Assembly (NCBI RefSeq): GCF_900112985.1 | Contig: NZ_FONS01000006.1 | Coordinates: 1 to 64,000 of the forward strand | Direction: 5' to 3' | Source: Pedobacter antarcticus | GTDB taxonomy: Bacteria; Bacteroidota; Bacteroidia; Sphingobacteriales; Sphingobacteriaceae | Length of the DNA: 64,000 bases | Shown here: piece after piece, positions 1 through 8,373 of the stretch | Position numbering within the stretch: the stretch's first letter is position 1 | How the letters are laid out: each line of letters opens with the position of its first letter | Made by a program: the position numbers and the translations under genes | The notes under the pieces: generated by a model | What the model saw: only the letters and a program-made list of their open reading frames with translations | Database searches by the model: none | What the model was told of the DNA's origin: nothing

Positions 1-252
1 CTGCTTAGTTAAACTGTTCATATCTTGACCCTGATCCTGAAATTCTCGCTCAGCGCCGGAATCTGGATGGACCTCAAATTTCTTGTACCAACGTACAAAG
101 TGATAGGCAGTTACTTTGCCTATTCGGTGCTTTTTCGCTACCTGGCTAATGCTCAAAATACCGCCCTGGTAATCCCGAGCTACTGCGATTTTTAAACTTT
201 CATCATAGATGGCTACCCGACCACCTTTTGATCCTTTTCTTGGTGCTTCCAT
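1..252 (-). CDS. Transposase OrfA-like HTH protein, partial
   Basis: An open frame starts at the ATG complementary to 250-252 and runs off the left edge after 84 codons without a stop. The protein begins MEAPRKGSKGG and contains a helix-turn-helix-like stretch (SISQVAKKHRIGKVTAYHFVRWYKKFE, here abbreviated to its key residues S-Q-V-A-K-K and T-A-Y-H-F), as in the DNA-binding OrfA subunit of IS3-type insertion sequences. The catalytic OrfB part would lie outside the window. The family assignment is an inference from the HTH and the basic N-terminus; a non-transposase regulator is possible. A candidate element end lies near 300-325. Confidence 0.55.
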   Translation of the reverse strand, partial: MEAPRKGSKGGRVAIYDESLKIAVARDYQGGILSISQVAKKHRIGKVTAYHFVRWYKKFEVHPDSGAEREFQDQGQDMNSLTKQ

Positions 253-431
253 TCTTAATTTAATTTAAGAATTATCCTAAACTTTATCAACTACTTTTAG
301 GAATGGACACTGAAAATTGAAAAATTATACGAATCGTCCTCCCATTAACCCGAACAACAGGATTATTTAAGATATTTGCCAGTCTGGGGAACTGTATTGA
401 TGCAGCTCGGGCGAAAAAGAAAAGGAATAAT

Positions 432-905
432 ATGATTGAAATATTTACTGACGGTGCAGCAAGCGGAAATCCTGGTCCGGGAGGTTATGGTGTTATTCTG
501 CGTGCAGGAAGTCACTATAAAGAGTTAAGCGGTGGATTTCGCATGACTACAAACAACAGGATGGAGTTACTTGCAGTCATTGAAGGCCTGAATGCAATTA
601 AAAAACCCGGTCAGCAGGTGACAATTTATTCAGATTCAAAATATGTTGTAGATTCAGTAGAGAAAAAATGGGTATTTGGCTGGGTAAAGAAGGGCTTTAA
701 AGATAAAAAGAACAAAGATCTCTGGATACGTTTTCTGGCTATATACAAACTGCATGATGTTAAATTTATCTGGATTAAAGGCCATAATGACCACCCGGAA
801 AATGAAAGATGTGATGTACTTGCAGTCGCAGCATCCAAAAGAAGGGATATACTGGCTATCGATTATGAGTTTGAAGCAGAAAAAAACAAAGGCCTCTTAT
901 TATAA
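432..905 (+). CDS. rnhA: Ribonuclease HI
   Basis: RNase HI cleaves the RNA strand of RNA-DNA hybrids in the cytoplasm, removing R-loops and primers. The 157-residue protein has the usual length and shows all four carboxylates of the active site: D7 in FTDGAASGNPGPGG, E45 in NNRMELLA, D68 in YSDSKYV and D128 in NERCDVLA, plus the flanking H118 in KGHNDHPENE. The ATG at 432 opens directly on the first beta strand. It stands alone between the transposase fragment and the convergent fbp gene, from which it is separated by a hairpin terminator. Confidence 0.96.
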   Translation: MIEIFTDGAASGNPGPGGYGVILRAGSHYKELSGGFRMTTNNRMELLAVIEGLNAIKKPGQQVTIYSDSKYVVDSVEKKWVFGWVKKGFKDKKNKDLWIRFLAIYKLHDVKFIWIKGHNDHPENERCDVLAVAASKRRDILAIDYEFEAEKNKGLLL

Positions 906-906
906 T

Positions 907-944
907 AAAGGACAGCAGCAGACGCATGCTGTCCTTTTATTTTC
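907..944. terminator. Bidirectional terminator between rnhA and fbp
   Basis: AAAGGACAGC and GCTGTCCTTT form a 10-bp stem around an 11-nt loop, with T-rich sequence to the right and A-rich sequence to the left, so it can stop both the rightward rnhA and leftward fbp transcripts. Confidence 0.85.
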
Positions 945-949
945 TAGAT

Positions 950-1984
950 TCAGGCAGACTGAACGGTTACAACTTTTTCTACATATTCGGCAGCCATCAT
1001 TTCTTCGGCCATCCTGACCATTTTTTCTGATCCTATAAAAATAGACGCCCTCTGATGTAATTCATTTGGTTCTATCTCCAAAATTCTGTTAAATCCATCT
1101 GAAGCCCTTCCGCCTGCTTGCTCCACAATAAAAGCCATCGGATTACACTCATAAAGTAGTCTTAATTTACCATTCGGCGAACTTGCTGTTGTCGGATAAA
1201 TATAGATTCCGCCTTTAATAAGGTTGCGGTGTATATCTGCTACCATAGAACCGATATATCTGGACGTGTAAGGACGATTACTCGCAGCGTCATGAACCTG
1301 AGCATATTTTATATACTTTTTAACACCCTCAGGAAAATGCACATAATTCCCCTCATTAATAGAATAAATACAACCGTCCTGCGGTATTTTCATATCTGGA
1401 TGGGAAAGGCAGAATTCACCAATTGAAGGATCGAGTGTAAAACCATTCACACCTTTACCGGTCGTATAAACCAGCATGGTCGAAGAACCGTAGATAACAT
1501 AACCAGCTGCGACCTGCTCGGTTCCCTTCTGGAGTACATCTGCCAGCGTAGCGGTGCCTTCAATAGATTTCCTGCGGAAAATAGAGAAGATAGTTCCAAC
1601 AGCAACGTTTACATCGATATTACTGGAACCATCCAGCGGATCGATACAAACGATATATTTGGCATTTTTAGAAACCGGAGATTCGATCCTGACGAAATCG
1701 TCCTCTTCTTCTGTCGCTACAATACAACATTCCCCACCGCTGGTGAGCGCTGAGATAAACTGGGTATTCGCGTAAATATCCAGTTTTTTTTGTCCCTCCC
1801 CCTGAATATTCATAGTACCTGCATCTCCCAGAATATCGACAAGACCGGCTTTATTAACCTCCCTGTTTACGATTTTGGCAGCTATACCGATGTCCCTTAA
1901 TAATCTGGAGAGTTCGCCTTTGGCGTAAGAGAAATCAGCTTGTTTCTCAATAATGAATTGCCCTAATGTTTTGATACCAGACAT
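950..1984 (-). CDS. fbp: Class I fructose-1,6-bisphosphatase
   Basis: This enzyme hydrolyses fructose 1,6-bisphosphate to fructose 6-phosphate, the committed gluconeogenic step. The 344-residue length fits class I enzymes. The metal/substrate signature [19 protein letters not shown] is intact near residues 120-140, the ATEEEDDF acidic segment precedes it, and the sugar-phosphate binding half ([21 protein letters not shown], near 240) and [14 protein letters not shown] follow. The gene is the last of four closely spaced leftward genes (gap of 22 bp after the phosphodiesterase) and ends at the shared terminator with rnhA. Confidence 0.96.
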   Translation of the reverse strand: MSGIKTLGQFIIEKQADFSYAKGELSRLLRDIGIAAKIVNREVNKAGLVDILGDAGTMNIQGEGQKKLDIYANTQFISALTSGGECCIVATEEEDDFVRIESPVSKNAKYIVCIDPLDGSSNIDVNVAVGTIFSIFRRKSIEGTATLADVLQKGTEQVAAGYVIYGSSTMLVYTTGKGVNGFTLDPSIGEFCLSHPDMKIPQDGCIYSINEGNYVHFPEGVKKYIKYAQVHDAASNRPYTSRYIGSMVADIHRNLIKGGIYIYPTTASSPNGKLRLLYECNPMAFIVEQAGGRASDGFNRILEIEPNELHQRASIFIGSEKMVRMAEEMMAAEYVEKVVTVQSA

Positions 1985-2006
1985 TCTACTTAGTGTATTA
2001 AATACG

Positions 2007-2498
2007 TTATCTTAGACCTATTTCTATGGCCTCTAAGGTATGTATTTTTTTCTCCGTAACACAAAATCGAATTAAGGTTTTCTTCTGATGCCACCCCGAT
2101 TTACCCGCTGCACCGGGGTTAATATGCATACAATTGATTTTAGGGTCTAACATTACTTTAAGGATGTGTGAATGTCCGCTTATAAAAAGACCAGGAGGCT
2201 TAGTGTATATTATACTCTTTACATTCGGAGCATATTTCCCGGGATACCCACCGATATGCGTCATCCAAACATCCAATTCCTCGCAGCTAAATCGTAAATG
2301 CTCCGGAAACTCTTCCCGGATAATTTTATCGTCAATATTTCCGTACACTCCTTTTAAAGGTTTGAAATCTGCCAGCTTTGGCGCTACATCCGGGCCGAAG
2401 TCTCCAGCATGCCAGATCTCATCACAACTATCAAAATATTTATAAACTGCATCATCCAGGTAACCATGCGTGTCGGATATTAAGCCAATTTTTTTCAT
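2007..2498 (-). CDS. YfcE/MJ0936-type metallophosphoesterase
   Basis: A small calcineurin-like phosphodiesterase of 163 residues. The dinuclear metal motifs are present in order: SDTHG near the N-terminus, HAGDFG, GNIDD, MTHIGG and GHSH, followed by the NPGAAG segment typical of the YfcE/MJ0936 family, whose members hydrolyse phosphodiesters and whose physiological substrate is usually unknown. I place the start at the ATG complementary to 2496-2498, giving [12 protein letters not shown]; a TTG three codons upstream is possible but less likely. It lies 29 bp after the tRNA methyltransferase gene and 22 bp before fbp, in the same apparent operon. Confidence 0.9.
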   Translation of the reverse strand: MKKIGLISDTHGYLDDAVYKYFDSCDEIWHAGDFGPDVAPKLADFKPLKGVYGNIDDKIIREEFPEHLRFSCEELDVWMTHIGGYPGKYAPNVKSIIYTKPPGLFISGHSHILKVMLDPKINCMHINPGAAGKSGWHQKKTLIRFCVTEKKIHTLEAIEIGLR

Positions 2499-2527
2499 TT
2501 TATTCAATTATAGAAATTTGCGCTGTT

Positions 2528-3232
2528 TTAGAACGCCAGAAAGAACTCTTTAAGCAGCATCTGGTACTGCGTAGTATAAACTCCCTGCGCAGCGTAGATA
2601 TATACATTATCCCGCCGGACAGGAACATCTTCAAATCCCAGACAGATCAGCTGCCGGAACGCCGGCTTCTGCGCATCAGAGCAAATCTGAAATCGCCGGC
2701 ACGGATAGAGTTTCCATCGAACTGCCTGCTGGATAACGAATTCTGCCTGCTTCACCGGCAAAATAAGCCATAGTAAACCTTTAGGGTTCATCATTTCCGC
2801 AGCCTGCCGGAGCATTAGCTCAAAAAAATCGGGGTCTGCATGCCTCGCCAGTTCCTTCCGTTTCTCTGGATTCTTAAGGTCATTCACAAAAAAAGGTGGA
2901 TTAGAAACTATAAGATCATATTTATGCAGCGGTTTAAACTGAAGAAAATCATGTCCAGATAGCCGCACGCGGTCTGCGAAAGGAGACTCTATAAAATTCT
3001 TTTCTGCAGCCGAAGCCGCAGATGGGTCAATTTCTACTGCGTCTACCACAGCTGATGGAAAACGCTGAGCGAGCATCAGCGCTATTACTCCCGTCCCGGT
3101 TCCGATGTCCAAAATTCTCAACGGATCTTCATGACTTGCTAAGGCGCCAAGCAGTACGCCGTCCGTGTTGATTTTCATCGCACAACCTTGCTGGTCTAAA
3201 CTAAACTGTTTAAAACGAAAAACACTTCCCAT
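2528..3232 (-). CDS. tRNA1(Val) (adenine37-N6)-methyltransferase (YfiC/TrmN6 family)
   Basis: A 234-residue class I SAM-dependent methyltransferase. The SAM-binding loop LDIGTGTGVIALMLAQR lies near residues 40-58 and the N6-adenine methylase motif NPPFF near 110. The N-terminus FRFKQFSLDQQGCAMKINTDGVLLG matches the TrmN6/YfiC family, which modifies A37 next to the anticodon of tRNA-Val. The start lies two bases after the stop of the VOC gene, so the two are probably translated from one mRNA. The tRNA specificity is taken from the family, not shown by the sequence. Confidence 0.88.
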   Translation of the reverse strand: MGSVFRFKQFSLDQQGCAMKINTDGVLLGALASHEDPLRILDIGTGTGVIALMLAQRFPSAVVDAVEIDPSAASAAEKNFIESPFADRVRLSGHDFLQFKPLHKYDLIVSNPPFFVNDLKNPEKRKELARHADPDFFELMLRQAAEMMNPKGLLWLILPVKQAEFVIQQAVRWKLYPCRRFQICSDAQKPAFRQLICLGFEDVPVRRDNVYIYAAQGVYTTQYQMLLKEFFLAF

Positions 3233-3234
3233 AG

Positions 3235-3630
3235 TTAACCTGCATAGAGTTCAAGAGGCAACCCGTCAGGATCTGTAAAAAATGTAAATCTTCTGCCTGT
3301 GTATTCATCGGTACGGATCGCTTCAGTCTGAATACCCTGATCGTTTAAACTGCGAACAGAAGTTTCGATATCATCTACCTCAAAAGCCAGATGTCTCAAT
3401 CCCGCTGCTTCTGGCCTGGAAGGACGTTCAGGAGGATTTTCGAAAGAAAACAATTCAATAATATAGGTACCGTCCAAAGCCAGATCCAGTTTATACGATT
3501 TTCTGGCTTCCCGATACACTTCCCTGATAATCTCCAGGCCAAGTATTTCGGTATAGAAAGCTTTACTCTTATCGTAATCCCTGCAAATAATTGCAATATG
3601 ATGTACCCGTTTTAAAATTCCAACTGACAT
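3235..3630 (-). CDS. VOC-fold metalloprotein, YaeR/SMU1112c type
   Basis: A glyoxalase-I-like vicinal-oxygen-chelate protein of about 131 residues. It has the paired beta-alpha-beta-beta-beta halves, with metal-ligand candidates in RVHHIAII (His), YIIELFSF (Glu), GLRHLAFEV (His) and LPLELYAG (Glu). The family is close to YaeR, for which no certain reaction is known. I choose the ATG at 3630 (MSVGILKRVHHIAI); an in-frame ATG at 3678 would add 16 non-conserved residues and overlap a 5'-leader hairpin. A TACATTTG -7 box (complement of 3701-3708) lies upstream, so this may be the first gene of the four-gene leftward operon. Confidence 0.82.
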   Translation of the reverse strand: MSVGILKRVHHIAIICRDYDKSKAFYTEILGLEIIREVYREARKSYKLDLALDGTYIIELFSFENPPERPSRPEAAGLRHLAFEVDDIETSVRSLNDQGIQTEAIRTDEYTGRRFTFFTDPDGLPLELYAG

Positions 3631-3658
3631 TTGTATATAATTTAGTTTTTCCAGAGCA

Positions 3659-3677
3659 TGCAGGGTTTCGCCCTGCA
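3659..3677 (-). promoter_or_regulatory. Leader hairpin upstream of the VOC gene
   Basis: TGCAGGG and CCCTGCA pair across a 5-nt loop between the tonB-family stop and the VOC start. There is no T-tract after it on the minus strand, so it is more likely a 5'-leader structure or weak terminator than a strong intrinsic terminator. Confidence 0.3.
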
Positions 3678-3714
3678 CTCCTGCCGCAACAGCATAAACA
3701 CAAATGTAAAGAAT

Positions 3715-4551
3715 TTAGTGTGCCAGCGTAAAAGAAAGCGGCATCGTATAGCGCACGCGTACAGATTGATTATGCTGCCTGCCAGGCGTCCATTTCGGCG
3801 ACTTACGAATTACCCGCATAGCTTCTTCGTCACATCCACCCCCGATACCCTTTAAAATTCGCACATCAGTTACTGAACCGTCTGTTTCTACTACAAAGCT
3901 AATAAATACTTTCCCCTGAATATCCTGCTCCTGCGCAGCTGCAGGATAACGCAGGTTTCTGCGGATAAATTTAGTCCAGCCTTCTGCCCCTCCATCAAAT
4001 TCAGGGTATTTATCTATCGTTGCCGCATCATAAATTGTATTATCGCCAGTATTAATTGTAGCCGAATTACCTTCGCCATCTCCTGTTTTTACTGTCGTAC
4101 TTCCTGTGGCTGGGACACCGCTCTGGGTTAGCTGACCGGGATCTGCATTTTTCAACTCATCCAGTCTGGGCGGTTCTTCAGTTAGATCCGGCCGGTCTAC
4201 TACTTTAATGTTTGAGCTGAATTTTTTCGATTCCCGACGCGGAGCCGCAGCTTCGACTTTAGCTTCCACAGGTTCGGGCGCCTTTCTCTCCAAAGGTTTC
4301 TGTGGAACCAATGTATTCAGCTCGACAGGAATCTGCACTTCTTCTTTAATTTCCTGTACGGGATTAAACTGCCTGTAGACTGCCGGACCGGCAAATAACA
4401 AAACGAATACCGGAACGGTAAGCATAAATGCTTTCAGGGTGTTTGACCCGGACTCAGCACGTAATACATACGCGCCGTAATTTTTGTTCCTGCCTTTGAA
4501 AACAAGCGCAGTCCAGGTACTTTTGTTGAGGTTAGCATTGAAATTCAGCAT
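3715..4551 (-). CDS. TonB-family energy transducer
   Basis: The protein (278 residues from the ATG at 4551) has a short cytoplasmic N-terminus with the Bacteroidota hallmark ALVFKGRNKNYGAYVLR, one membrane segment (AFMLTVPVFVLLFAGPAVY), a proline-rich periplasmic spacer with PLERKAPEPVEAKVE, and a C-terminal TonB domain (PEFDGGAEGWTKFIRRNLRYP ... GKVFISFVVETDGSVTDVRI ... WTPGRQHNQSVRVRYTMPLSF). Such proteins couple the ExbBD proton motor to outer-membrane receptors. No exbB or exbD lies nearby. An upstream in-frame ATG at 4602 would add 17 residues lacking conservation; family members begin MLxFxxxL, so 4551 is preferred. Confidence 0.9.
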   Translation of the reverse strand: MLNFNANLNKSTWTALVFKGRNKNYGAYVLRAESGSNTLKAFMLTVPVFVLLFAGPAVYRQFNPVQEIKEEVQIPVELNTLVPQKPLERKAPEPVEAKVEAAAPRRESKKFSSNIKVVDRPDLTEEPPRLDELKNADPGQLTQSGVPATGSTTVKTGDGEGNSATINTGDNTIYDAATIDKYPEFDGGAEGWTKFIRRNLRYPAAAQEQDIQGKVFISFVVETDGSVTDVRILKGIGGGCDEEAMRVIRKSPKWTPGRQHNQSVRVRYTMPLSFTLAH

Positions 4552-4760
4552 AATATTCAGGTTTAATTCAACGTTATGATGTAAAAAGAATAAGTTTTCC
4601 ATAATTCATTCTATTTGCCGGCAAAAAACGGTTGTCTTCAAAAACCGCCTTAAACTTCTTGAAAAGGCATATATTTCTAGCATACTTTGCAAACAAACCA
4701 CAACCGCACACTTTTTAGATACACAAATAGCTGTATTCACCTAATTTTTTAAAAAAAAGC

Positions 4761-4792
4761 TTGAATTTTTAATTGTAAATATTCTATTTTTG
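4761..4792 (+). promoter_or_regulatory. Predicted glnA promoter
   Basis: TTG at 4761-4763 and TATTTTTG at 4785-4792 are separated by 21 bp, fitting the Bacteroidota -33/-7 consensus. The implied start site is about 14 nt before the glutamine synthetase ATG. Confidence 0.5.
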
Positions 4793-4812
4793 ATAAAATT
4801 TTAAAGAAACGA

Positions 4813-6996
4813 ATGAAAAGCTTAAGGACAACCGCACTAAAAGAAGCACAAACCAGAGTTTCACCAGAAGTAAAGGCACCATCGCCGAAAATTTCTGAGT
4901 TTTTCGGGTCAAATGTGTTCGATACTAAAAAAATGAAAGACTTCTTATCTAAAGATGTCTACGAAAAATTAATTGCTGCTATTGACCGTGGAGAACTCAT
5001 CAACCAGGATGAAGCTAACCATATTGCAAGTGCAATGAAACAGTGGTCAATGTCCAAAGGCGCCACACACTATACTCATTGGTTTCAACCATTAACTGGA
5101 TCCACTGCAGAAAAACACGATTCATTCTTCGAACCGAGTAAAGACGGACCAATCGAGAAATTTGCAGGCAGCGCACTGGTACAACAAGAGCCAGATGCTT
5201 CCAGCTTCCCTAACGGTGGTATCAGAAATACTTTCGAAGCTCGCGGTTACACTGCATGGGACCCTTCTTCACCAGCTTTCATTATGGAAAGCAAAGCAGG
5301 TAAAACCTTATGTATTCCTACAGTATTTGTAGCTTATACCGGTGAAGCACTGGATTACAAAGCTCCGTTATTAAAAGCACTAAATGCTTTGGATAAAGCA
5401 GCTGTTGAAGTTTGCCAGTTTTTTGATAAAGGAATTACCAAAGTAACTGCATCTTTAGGTATCGAGCAGGAATATTTCCTGGTTGACCTTGCGTTATATA
5501 ATGCACGTCCGGATTTAGCTTTAACCGGCAGAACGCTATTCGGCCATATGTCTGCAAAAGGACAACAACTGGATGACCATTATTTCGGGTCGATTCCTGA
5601 GCGTGTTTATTCTTACATGGTAGATTTCGAAAACGAAGCTTTAAAACTGGGTATTCCTTTGAAAACCCGTCACAATGAGGTTGCACCTTTACAATTTGAA
5701 TGTGCACCGATTTTCGAAGAGATTAACCTGGCTATCGATCACAACCAGTTATTAATGGACGTGATGGAGAAAGTTGCCCGCAGACATCACTTCAAAGTAT
5801 TATTACATGAAAAACCTTATGCCGGAATCAATGGTTCAGGTAAACACAATAACTGGTCTCTAATTACAGATACGGGTAAAAACCTGCTTGCTCCTGGTAA
5901 GACACCAAAAAATAACCTGATGTTCCTTGCTTTCTTTGTGAATACAATTAAAGCTGTTCACGAACATGCAGATTTATTAAGAGCAAGTATCGCTTCTGTA
6001 AGTAATGATCACCGCTTAGGTGCAAATGAAGCTCCTCCTGCAATTATCTCTATTTTCCTTGGTCAGCAGCTGAATGAAGTGCTGGATGAGATTGAACACT
6101 CCCGCATCAGCAAAAAAATCAAAGAAGATAATGCGCTTTGGTTAGGAATTCCTAAGATCCCGCAGATCCTGTTGGATAACACAGACCGTAACCGTACTTC
6201 ACCTTTTGCTTTCACTGGTAATAAATTTGAATTACGTGCTGTAGGTTCTTCTGCAAACTCTTCTGCACCAATGACGGTATTAAATACAATCATGGCAGAT
6301 CAGTTAGTGAAATTCAAAATTGAAGTAGATAAACTGATCAAAAAAGGTGAGAAAAAAGATATCGCTCTTTTAACAATCATCAAAAAATACATTAAAGAAT
6401 CGAAAGATATCCGTTTCGAAGGTAATGGTTACAGCCAGGACTGGGAAAATGAAGCTTTAAGCCGTGGTTTAGCAAATGTTAAAACAACTCCGGTTGCGCT
6501 TGATGCTTATATCTCAGATAAAACAACTGAGTTATTCGAAAAAAACAATGTATTCACTAAACGTGAACTACATGCGCGTCATGAGATCCTGCTGGAAGAT
6601 TACTACAAAAAACTGCAGATCGAAGCAAGGGTAATGGGTGAGGTTGCGAATACAATGGTTATTCCTGCTTGTATCGAATATCAGAATGCTTTACTGGAGA
6701 ATGTTAAAGGATTGAAAGACGCTGGTCTTTCTAAAGAAAGCCTGGAAACTCCACTTGCTATTATCAATAAACTTTCATTGCACCTGGGTATTGTTAAAAA
6801 CTCTATCGATGAGATGCTGGAAGAACGTAAACGGACTAACGCAATTGAAGATTCAAGAGAAAAAGCAATCGCCTACGATCAGAATGTCAAATCTCACTTT
6901 GACGCGATCCGCTACCATGCAGATAAGCTGGAGCAAATCGTTGATGATAGTGTTTGGCCTCTTCCGAAATTCAGAGAATTATTATTTTTAAAATAA
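4813..6996 (+). CDS. glnN: Type III glutamine synthetase
   Basis: Makes glutamine from glutamate, ammonia and ATP in the cytoplasm. At 727 residues it has the length of the GSIII (GlnN) class rather than the ~470-residue GSI. It carries GSIII features: FGSNVFDTKKMKDFL at the N-terminus, HYTHWFQPLTG near residue 90, SLGIEQEYFLVD near 215-225, and the ATP/glutamate site AGINGSGKHNNWSL near 335-350, followed by the class-specific GNKFELRAVGSSANSS. A promoter is predicted immediately upstream and a strong hairpin terminator follows, so it is monocistronic. No GlnB or adenylyltransferase gene is near. Confidence 0.95.
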   Translation: MKSLRTTALKEAQTRVSPEVKAPSPKISEFFGSNVFDTKKMKDFLSKDVYEKLIAAIDRGELINQDEANHIASAMKQWSMSKGATHYTHWFQPLTGSTAEKHDSFFEPSKDGPIEKFAGSALVQQEPDASSFPNGGIRNTFEARGYTAWDPSSPAFIMESKAGKTLCIPTVFVAYTGEALDYKAPLLKALNALDKAAVEVCQFFDKGITKVTASLGIEQEYFLVDLALYNARPDLALTGRTLFGHMSAKGQQLDDHYFGSIPERVYSYMVDFENEALKLGIPLKTRHNEVAPLQFECAPIFEEINLAIDHNQLLMDVMEKVARRHHFKVLLHEKPYAGINGSGKHNNWSLITDTGKNLLAPGKTPKNNLMFLAFFVNTIKAVHEHADLLRASIASVSNDHRLGANEAPPAIISIFLGQQLNEVLDEIEHSRISKKIKEDNALWLGIPKIPQILLDNTDRNRTSPFAFTGNKFELRAVGSSANSSAPMTVLNTIMADQLVKFKIEVDKLIKKGEKKDIALLTIIKKYIKESKDIRFEGNGYSQDWENEALSRGLANVKTTPVALDAYISDKTTELFEKNNVFTKRELHARHEILLEDYYKKLQIEARVMGEVANTMVIPACIEYQNALLENVKGLKDAGLSKESLETPLAIINKLSLHLGIVKNSIDEMLEERKRTNAIEDSREKAIAYDQNVKSHFDAIRYHADKLEQIVDDSVWPLPKFRELLFLK

Positions 6997-7020
6997 GAGC
7001 TTAATACAAACACAGCTTTC

Positions 7021-7057
7021 TAACCTCTGCCCCATAAAGGCAGAGGTTATTTTTTTA
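7021..7057 (+). terminator. glnN terminator
   Basis: AACCTCTGCC pairs with GGCAGAGGTT across a short loop and is followed by ATTTTTTT, a canonical intrinsic terminator 24 bp after the stop codon. Confidence 0.9.
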
Positions 7058-7088
7058 TGTTAGAATCGTCCACATCCGGGCGTTTCTC

Positions 7089-7096
7089 TATCTTTG
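7089..7096 (+). promoter_or_regulatory. -7 box just before purM
   Basis: TATCTTTG matches TAnnTTTG exactly. Only seven bases separate it from the purM ATG, so the mRNA would be leaderless or nearly so. A good -33 TTTG is not seen at the expected distance. Confidence 0.4.
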
Positions 7097-7103
7097 CAAC
7101 AAT

Positions 7104-8288
7104 ATGAGTGATAACAGGTACAACCAGCGTGGCGTCTCAGCCTCGAAAGAAGATGTGCACCAAGCCATCAAGAACATAGATAAAGGAATTTTTCCGCAGG
7201 CATTTTGTAAGATTATCCCGGATATCCTGGGAAATGATCCCGATTTCTGTAACATCATGCATGCTGACGGTGCAGGTACAAAATCATCTTTAGCTTATGT
7301 ATACTGGAAAGAAACCGGTGATCTTTCAGTTTGGAAAGGTATTGCACAGGATGCAATTATTATGAACCTCGATGACCTGATCTGTGTGGGCGCAACTGAC
7401 CATATCTTATTGTCATCTACAATCGGCAGAAATAAAAATCTGATCCCGGGTGAAGTGATTGCCGCTATCATTAACGGAACTGAAGAAATTCTTGCTGAGT
7501 TGCGTGAGATGGGTATTTCTATCTATTCTACGGGAGGCGAAACTGCAGATGTTGGTGACCTTGTCAGAACTATCATTGTAGACTCTACGGTAACCTGCAG
7601 AATGAAAAGAGCTGACGTGATCAGTAATCACAAAATACAACCGGGAAATGTAATTGTAGGTTTATCTTCTTCAGGTAAAGCAAACTACGAACAGGAATAT
7701 AACGGAGGAATGGGTTCAAACGGATTAACTTCTGCCAGACATGATGTATTCAATAAAACTATTGCTACCGCCTATCCTGAAAGCTTTGATCCCTCCGTTC
7801 CTGAAGAACTGGTATTTTCCGGTGGTAAGAAATTAACGGATACTATTCAGATTGATGCAGAAACGACTACTACCATTGGTAAACTAGTTCTTTCCCCTAC
7901 CCGTACGTATGCACCGGTAATAAGCCAGATTCTGGCTAAATACAGAGGACAGATCGATGGGCTGGTACATTGCAGCGGTGGTGCCCAAACTAAGGTTCTT
8001 CATTTTATTAATGAAGGCATCCACGTAATTAAAGACAATTTATTCCCTGTACCTCCTTTGTTTCAGTTAATCCAGGAACAATCCGGAACAGACTGGAAAG
8101 AAATGTATAAGGTATTTAATATGGGCCACCGGATGGAGCTTTATGTCCCTGCGGAGATCGCAGCTGATATTATCGCTATTGCAGCTGGTTTCGGTATAGA
8201 CGGACAAATTATTGGCCGCGTAGAAGCTGGCGAAGGTAAAAAAGTAACCATCCTTTCCGACAAAGGAACCTTCGATTACGAAGGTTAG
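7104..8288 (+). CDS. purM: Phosphoribosylformylglycinamidine cyclo-ligase (AIR synthase)
   Basis: Closes the imidazole ring in purine biosynthesis, converting FGAM to AIR with ATP. The 394-residue protein belongs to the PurM/PurL superfamily: NRYNQRGVSASKEDVHQAI at the N-terminus, the DGAGTKSSLAYVYWKETG loop near residues 55-72, DDLICVGATDHILLS near 95, the STGGETADVGDLV metal/nucleotide segment near 145-157 and GLVHCSGGAQTKVLHF near 290. It is longer than the ~345-residue proteobacterial enzyme, as is usual in Bacteroidota. No other pur genes are adjacent. Transcription ends at the 50-bp palindrome that also serves the convergent efflux operon. Confidence 0.92.
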   Translation: MSDNRYNQRGVSASKEDVHQAIKNIDKGIFPQAFCKIIPDILGNDPDFCNIMHADGAGTKSSLAYVYWKETGDLSVWKGIAQDAIIMNLDDLICVGATDHILLSSTIGRNKNLIPGEVIAAIINGTEEILAELREMGISIYSTGGETADVGDLVRTIIVDSTVTCRMKRADVISNHKIQPGNVIVGLSSSGKANYEQEYNGGMGSNGLTSARHDVFNKTIATAYPESFDPSVPEELVFSGGKKLTDTIQIDAETTTTIGKLVLSPTRTYAPVISQILAKYRGQIDGLVHCSGGAQTKVLHFINEGIHVIKDNLFPVPPLFQLIQEQSGTDWKEMYKVFNMGHRMELYVPAEIAADIIAIAAGFGIDGQIIGRVEAGEGKKVTILSDKGTFDYEG

Positions 8289-8303
8289 TAATTACCGGAT
8301 AAA

Positions 8304-8353
8304 ATATAAACAAAAGAGCCGCAGGAAATTTCCTGCGGCTCTTTTGTTTATAT
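8304..8353. terminator. 50-bp perfect palindrome, bidirectional terminator
   Basis: Every base from 8304 to 8328 pairs with its partner from 8329 to 8353, with no loop. The GC-rich core GAGCCGCAGG/CCTGCGGCTC is flanked by A-rich and T-rich arms, so it can terminate purM (rightward) and the efflux operon (leftward). Confidence 0.88.
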
Positions 8354-8373
8354 GTAAATTATTTGAACAGGGA

